10,217 bases of DNA. It comes from Nanobdellota archaeon. Lineage in GTDB: Archaea; Thermoproteota; Nitrososphaeria; Nitrososphaerales; Nitrosopumilaceae. The DNA lies in the NCBI GenBank assembly GCA_012030815.1, contig JAAUVF010000018.1, positions 1-10,217 on the forward strand. The letters run 5' to 3'. The notes under the pieces were generated by a model. It was not told where the DNA came from and made no database searches. It saw only the letters and a list, made by a program, of their open reading frames with translations. Both the position numbers and the translations under genes were made by a program. Shown one piece after another: positions 7,187 to 10,217 of this stretch; within the stretch, counting starts at the first letter, position 1; each line of letters starts with the position of its first letter.

Positions 7187-7235
7187 TTTATATTTTATTA
7201 GTAATTTACGAATACTAGGAAAAGGATTAAGGTGA
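7187..7235 (+). promoter_or_regulatory. TATA box and Shine-Dalgarno of the lrp gene
   Basis: A TTTATATT box (7187-7194) about 46 bases before the TTG start implies a short leader of roughly 20-25 bases. Unlike most genes here, this leader holds a Shine-Dalgarno core GGTGA (7231-7235) four bases before the TTG at 7240, which is what decides that start. Confidence 0.5.
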
Positions 7236-7239
7236 CAAA

Positions 7240-8141
7240 TTGGACAATTTAGATATCAAAATTCTAAGTAGACTTCTAAATAATTGCAGAGAGTCAGATA
7301 GACAGATCGGAAAAGAATTAGGAATTTCAGGCGGGGCAATTAGAGCACGTATTAAAAAAATGCAAAAAAATAAGATAATTGAAGAATTTACCATTAAAGT
7401 AGAGCCACCGATTTTAGGATTAGGTGTTTTGTACATTGTGGTATCAGGTCAAAAACATCAAAGATATTTTAGAACAAATAAGATTAGTTGGAGAGCCATT
7501 TTTTATTGTACCGTGTGTTGGTGGAATTACAGTTTGTAGTATAGTAGTAAAGGAAGATTTACAACAAAAAATCACACTTGCAAATAAACTAATGAATAAT
7601 GTTAGAGTATTATCAATTTTTGAAGCAGAGAGTCCAGGATTTAATTCCAATTTAACAAAAACAGATTTAGAAATTTTAGAATATTTAATAAAAGAGCCAA
7701 GACAAAAAATTGAAAAATAGCAAAAGAAATGTCATTATCTACAAAAACTGTTACAAGATGTATTGATAAACTACAAAACAATGACGGTATTCAATTTACA
7801 TTAGTTTACAATCCAACAAAAATTGAAGGTTTTATTCCACATGCCATACTTGCATGGATTGAGGGGGATCTTAAAGAAATATTGCAAAAATGAATGATGT
7901 TCTATCTGAATCATTTATGCAAATACCATTTATTGCAAAGAATCAAATTGTATTATTCATGTATAGTCATGACATATTTGAGATGGATAAATTAACGCAG
8001 ATAGTAAGGAATATGGATGGAGTAAAGTCTGCTGATTTGTTCATACCAAAAGAAATATCTTTTCCAGTAAAATGGTTAGATCATGCAATTAATAATGCTA
8101 AAAAATCTCCAACACTTCATATTTCATATCAAACAAATTAA
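7240..8141 (+). CDS. double-module Lrp/AsnC transcriptional regulator (three frameshifts)
   Basis: A DNA-binding regulator. Repaired, it is 300 aa, twice the usual ~150, and shows two complete modules. First a winged HTH at ~3-50 (LDIKILSRLLNNCRESDRQI, then LGISGGAIRARIKKMQ) with an alpha/beta effector-like domain at ~52-130. Then a second HTH at ~139-188 (LTKTDLEILEYLIKEPRQ, then MSLSTKTVTRCIDKLQ) with a second alpha/beta domain at ~192-285. Three homopolymer indels break it: one extra A in 7451-7455, one missing A in 7713-7717 and one missing A in 7886-7890. TTG at 7240 is the start, supported by GGTGA before it. It is divergent from the ABC operon and upstream of the NUDIX gene. The target genes and ligand cannot be read from the sequence. 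Confidence 0.83.
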
Positions 8142-8145
8142 ATAA
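8138..8145 (+). promoter_or_regulatory. TATA box of the NUDIX gene, overlapping the lrp stop
   Basis: TTAAATAA is centred about 26 bases before the ATG at 8167 and includes the TAA stop of lrp (8139-8141). The distance predicts a leaderless NUDIX mRNA independent of lrp read-through. Confidence 0.5.
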
Positions 8146-8166
8146 CAATTAAACTAGTGATTTAAC

Positions 8167-8679
8167 ATGAAGAAGAAAATCTATGAGGGTAAAATTTTGG
8201 GTCTTAGTGTTTATGATTTAGTAATTGAGGGTAGAAAAGTAAAACGTGAAATGATAGAGCATAGAGGAGCAGCAGCGATTTTAGCATTTGATGAAAATAA
8301 CAAAGTAATTCTGGTAAAACAACACAGATATCCTCATGGGTATGTAATTGAGATTCCTGCAGGCACATTAGAAAAAAAAGAAGACCCAAAGAAGTGTGCA
8401 TTTAGAGAATTTGAAGAAGAAACAGGATACAGTGCTAAAAAAATGACACCATTAGTGACTTACTATCCGTCCATAGGTTACAACACTGAGGTTATTCATT
8501 GTTTTGTGGCCTCAGGATTAAAAAAAATTGCTGAACTAAATCTGGATGAAGATGAAATATTATCAGTAGTAAAGATGGATTTAAAGAAAGTAATTTCAAT
8601 GATAAAAAGCGGTAAAATTCAAGATTCAAAAACTATTTGTGCAGTTTTAACATATGCAAGTAAAAATAAATTAAATTAA
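8167..8679 (+). CDS. NUDIX hydrolase, ADP-ribose pyrophosphatase-like
   Basis: Cytosolic hydrolase of a nucleoside diphosphate linked to another moiety, most likely ADP-ribose to AMP plus ribose 5-phosphate. The 170-aa protein carries a complete Nudix box at ~66-88: G66, E72, R80-E81, E84-E85, G87 and Y88 fit GX5EX7REUXEEXGU exactly. Features shared with the NudF group are HRGAAAILAFDENNKVILVKQHRYP before the box in short pieces (notably QHRYP and EIPAGT), a proline 13 residues after the box (YYPSIGY), and the acidic LDEDE near the end. Substrate is inferred from those features and not proved. The frame is intact. The stop directly abuts that of the convergent phoU-like gene. Confidence 0.9.
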   Translation: MKKKIYEGKILGLSVYDLVIEGRKVKREMIEHRGAAAILAFDENNKVILVKQHRYPHGYVIEIPAGTLEKKEDPKKCAFREFEEETGYSAKKMTPLVTYYPSIGYNTEVIHCFVASGLKKIAELNLDEDEILSVVKMDLKKVISMIKSGKIQDSKTICAVLTYASKNKLN

Positions 8680-9660
8680 TTATTTATTGTATATTGGTTT
8701 TACAAGATCTACAACATCTGCCCAGGATTTAGTAATGCGTTCAAACATATAGACAAGATCAAGAACATCAATAGGAATTTCTTTTTTATTTGCTATTGAA
8801 TTTCTTAGTTTAGAAAGATTTTCTTGATATTTTTTATGTGATGCTATAGCTTCAATAGCTAAACGCCTATCAGGTTTAGTAAAAGCATCAATAGATTTTT
8901 CTGCAAGAACATTAAAATTTTGAACTACATCAAAAATTTTCTTTAAATGTTCATCAGATAATGATGAATTATATACAAAATTAGCAAGCTCAACTATTGT
9001 ATCACCTGCATTTTCTAAAAGATTAGCAGCTACTCGATAATCCAAAATATCTATATTTTCTAAATTAAATACATTGGCTAATCTTTTATCAACAAGTGTA
9101 CTTCTGATTAATCGTACGAGAAGAAAATATTGTCTATTTACTTCAACATCTCTATTTGATAGTGTTTGCAAATTAGATTTATCATGTAAAATTAATCCAT
9201 TTGATACATCATCATACATTCCAAGTGCAATGGAACTCATTCTTTTTAGAATTTTTTCTGGATTGAGTGTTGTAGCGTCCAAAAGAAATTGCATGTTAAT
9301 ATGCGATGCATCTTCTTCGATAATTTCCATGCCAACTAATCTTCGCATTGAATTTCTGATTTGTTCTCTATCAATGCTAGGTATGGTTGATTTTGAATTA
9401 ATTTGTATAATGTCATATCCTAAAAGATAAGCTCCAGTAATGTCAGCTACAATATTTTCATCTTTAGGTAATGGGTAGGAAATTACAAGTTCTTTGGCAG
9501 GACGCATTTCTTTATTTGCAGAAATAGAGATAGTATCTTGTACAGTTTCAATTTCAATTTGGCTGCCTTTATCTAAATTATTAGCAATGATCCATTCTTT
9601 TGGCAATGAAACTAGTATACTGCTACCTATTCTTTGTAGGCGTCGAATGAATTTAGTCAA
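8680..9660 (-). CDS. AbrB/SpoVT-PhoU fusion, phosphate uptake regulator
   Basis: A 326-aa protein with an N-terminal swapped-hairpin DNA-binding domain of the AbrB/SpoVT type (~1-45; FIRRLQRIGSSILVSLPKEW and NNLDKGSQIEIE) followed by an all-helical PhoU-like region (~115-326) with the usual charged helices, e.g. LLENAGDTIVELANFVYN. This domain pairing is typical of archaeal PhoU-like proteins and suggests control of phosphate transport genes in response to phosphate state (known for PhoU in general, inferred here). The start must be TTG at 9658-9660: the next upstream in-frame codons reach a TAG with no ATG, and the AbrB fold begins at once. The frame is intact. It is divergent from pantoate kinase (65 bases) and its stop abuts the NUDIX stop. 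Confidence 0.88.
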   Translation of the reverse strand: MTKFIRRLQRIGSSILVSLPKEWIIANNLDKGSQIEIETVQDTISISANKEMRPAKELVISYPLPKDENIVADITGAYLLGYDIIQINSKSTIPSIDREQIRNSMRRLVGMEIIEEDASHINMQFLLDATTLNPEKILKRMSSIALGMYDDVSNGLILHDKSNLQTLSNRDVEVNRQYFLLVRLIRSTLVDKRLANVFNLENIDILDYRVAANLLENAGDTIVELANFVYNSSLSDEHLKKIFDVVQNFNVLAEKSIDAFTKPDRRLAIEAIASHKKYQENLSKLRNSIANKKEIPIDVLDLVYMFERITKSWADVVDLVKPIYNK

Positions 9661-9693
9661 TTTATACTAATATAATTAATTTAAGCCATATTC

Positions 9694-9702
9694 TTATATT
9701 TT
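9694..9702 (+). promoter_or_regulatory. TATA box of the pantoate kinase gene
   Basis: TTATATTTT, centred about 28 bases before the ATG at 9726, predicting a start site at or just before the ATG. The box lies within the 65-base divergent gap shared with the phoU-like gene, whose own AT-rich promoter must occupy the other half. Confidence 0.55.
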
Positions 9703-9725
9703 GTGTAAAATTTAAACTAGGATCA

Positions 9726-10217
9726 ATGGAGTCGTCAGCATTTTGTCCTGCGCATATTACAGGTTTTTTCAAAGCATATTTAGAAAAAGATCAGAAAGAA
9801 AATCCTGAAAATATTGGGTCCATGGGAGCCGGATTTTCAATTAAAGAAGGCGTTACTACACATATCAATATTTTACCTAAAACTAATCAAAATTCGAATT
9901 TCAAAATTACTACCATAGGTTACGAATCAGATAAAACAGATGTATCAGAATATGTGTTAAATGAATTTTTAAAGCTTGGAAATTTTGAAGATATGTTTTT
10001 TGATATATGCCATGAGATTACTATACCAGTTGGATATGGTTTAGGATCTAGTAGTGCTGTTGCATTATCATTAGCATATGCATTAGATGATGTTCTTAAA
10101 ACAGAATTAGATCATATTGTTATTGGCCAGATTGCGCATAATGCTGAGATAAACTGTAACACAGGATTAGGAGATGTTCTGGCATCATATCATGGTGGTT
10201 TTTGAAATTAGAGTTAA
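9726..10217 (+). CDS. pantoate kinase (GHMP family), N-terminal part, one frameshift
   Basis: ATP-dependent phosphorylation of pantoate to 4-phosphopantoate, the archaeal route to coenzyme A; cytosolic. The N-terminal CPAHITGFFKAY and GSMGAGFSIKEGVTTHI are typical of the archaeal pantoate kinase group (COG1829) rather than other GHMP kinases. The GHMP phosphate-binding loop follows as PVGYGLGSSSAVALSLAYAL (~102-121), then AEINCNTGLGDVLASYHGG. The frame breaks close to the window edge: the T run 10199-10203 has one T too many, and removing it reads GGFEIRV, the expected continuation. About 164 of the usual ~300 residues are inside the window; the rest lies to the right. The partner gene, phosphopantothenate synthetase, is not seen here. 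Confidence 0.85.

Noticed and set aside
7424..7720. Three separate small genes in place of one lrp gene
   Set aside because: The pieces join at homopolymers into two complete HTH-effector modules; the inner ATG starts fall within conserved domains.
9074..9430. 118-codon plus-strand open frame inside the phoU-like gene
   Set aside because: Antisense to an intact, motif-bearing gene; Cys/Ser-rich translation typical of a shadow frame.
1..10217. Mobile elements, CRISPR arrays, tRNA and rRNA genes
   Set aside because: No transposase motifs, regularly spaced repeats, terminal inverted repeats or cloverleaf-forming sequence were seen.

Overview
The window is AT-rich archaeal DNA, most like a marine ammonia-oxidising thaumarchaeon (Nitrosopumilus-like; inferred from content, not confirmed by a search). 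Supporting signs are a pantoate kinase of the archaeal CoA pathway, a PhoU-like regulator fused to an AbrB-type DNA-binding domain, a double-length Lrp/AsnC regulator, and TATA-like boxes about 24-27 bases before start codons, which implies leaderless mRNAs. I see no mobile element, CRISPR array, tRNA or rRNA.

Layout. 1-686 (minus): thymidylate kinase followed, with a 4-base ATGA overlap, by the N-terminus of an HD-domain phosphohydrolase that leaves the window; together a nucleotide-metabolism operon. 764-1149 (plus): a small heat-shock protein of the Hsp20 family. 1150-3086 (minus): a conserved two-helix hypothetical protein overlapping an ABC1/UbiB-family kinase-like membrane protein. 3170-3903 (minus): three small membrane proteins (67, 32 and 93 aa), the 32-aa one tentative, with a roughly 100-base unexplained spacer. 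3944-7124 (minus): a tight operon of MacB/FtsX-type permease, LolD/MacB-type ATPase and an exported, C-terminally anchored protein with beta-sandwich repeats. 7240-8141 (plus): an Lrp/AsnC regulator with two HTH-plus-effector modules. 8167-8679 (plus): a NUDIX ADP-ribose pyrophosphatase-like hydrolase. 8680-9660 (minus): AbrB-PhoU regulator. 9726 to the right edge (plus): pantoate kinase, partial.

Sequence quality dominates the reading. Eight of the conserved genes (HD hydrolase, tmk, hsp20, ABC1, ABC ATPase, permease, lrp, pantoate kinase) are each interrupted by one to three single-base indels, twelve in all, every one lying in a short A/T homopolymer and each repaired by adding or removing one base. 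Nine are missing bases and three are extra bases. All repaired proteins have family-typical lengths and intact motifs, so I treat them as intact genes in a noisy assembly rather than as pseudogenes. Coordinates below cover whole reconstructed genes.

I did not find an undescribed defence or mobile system. The most interesting content is the exported-protein/MacB-like operon with its coiled-coil membrane neighbour, the duplicated Lrp regulator, and the unexplained spacer around 3520-3620, which could encode a tiny membrane peptide on one strand and a short RNA on the other.
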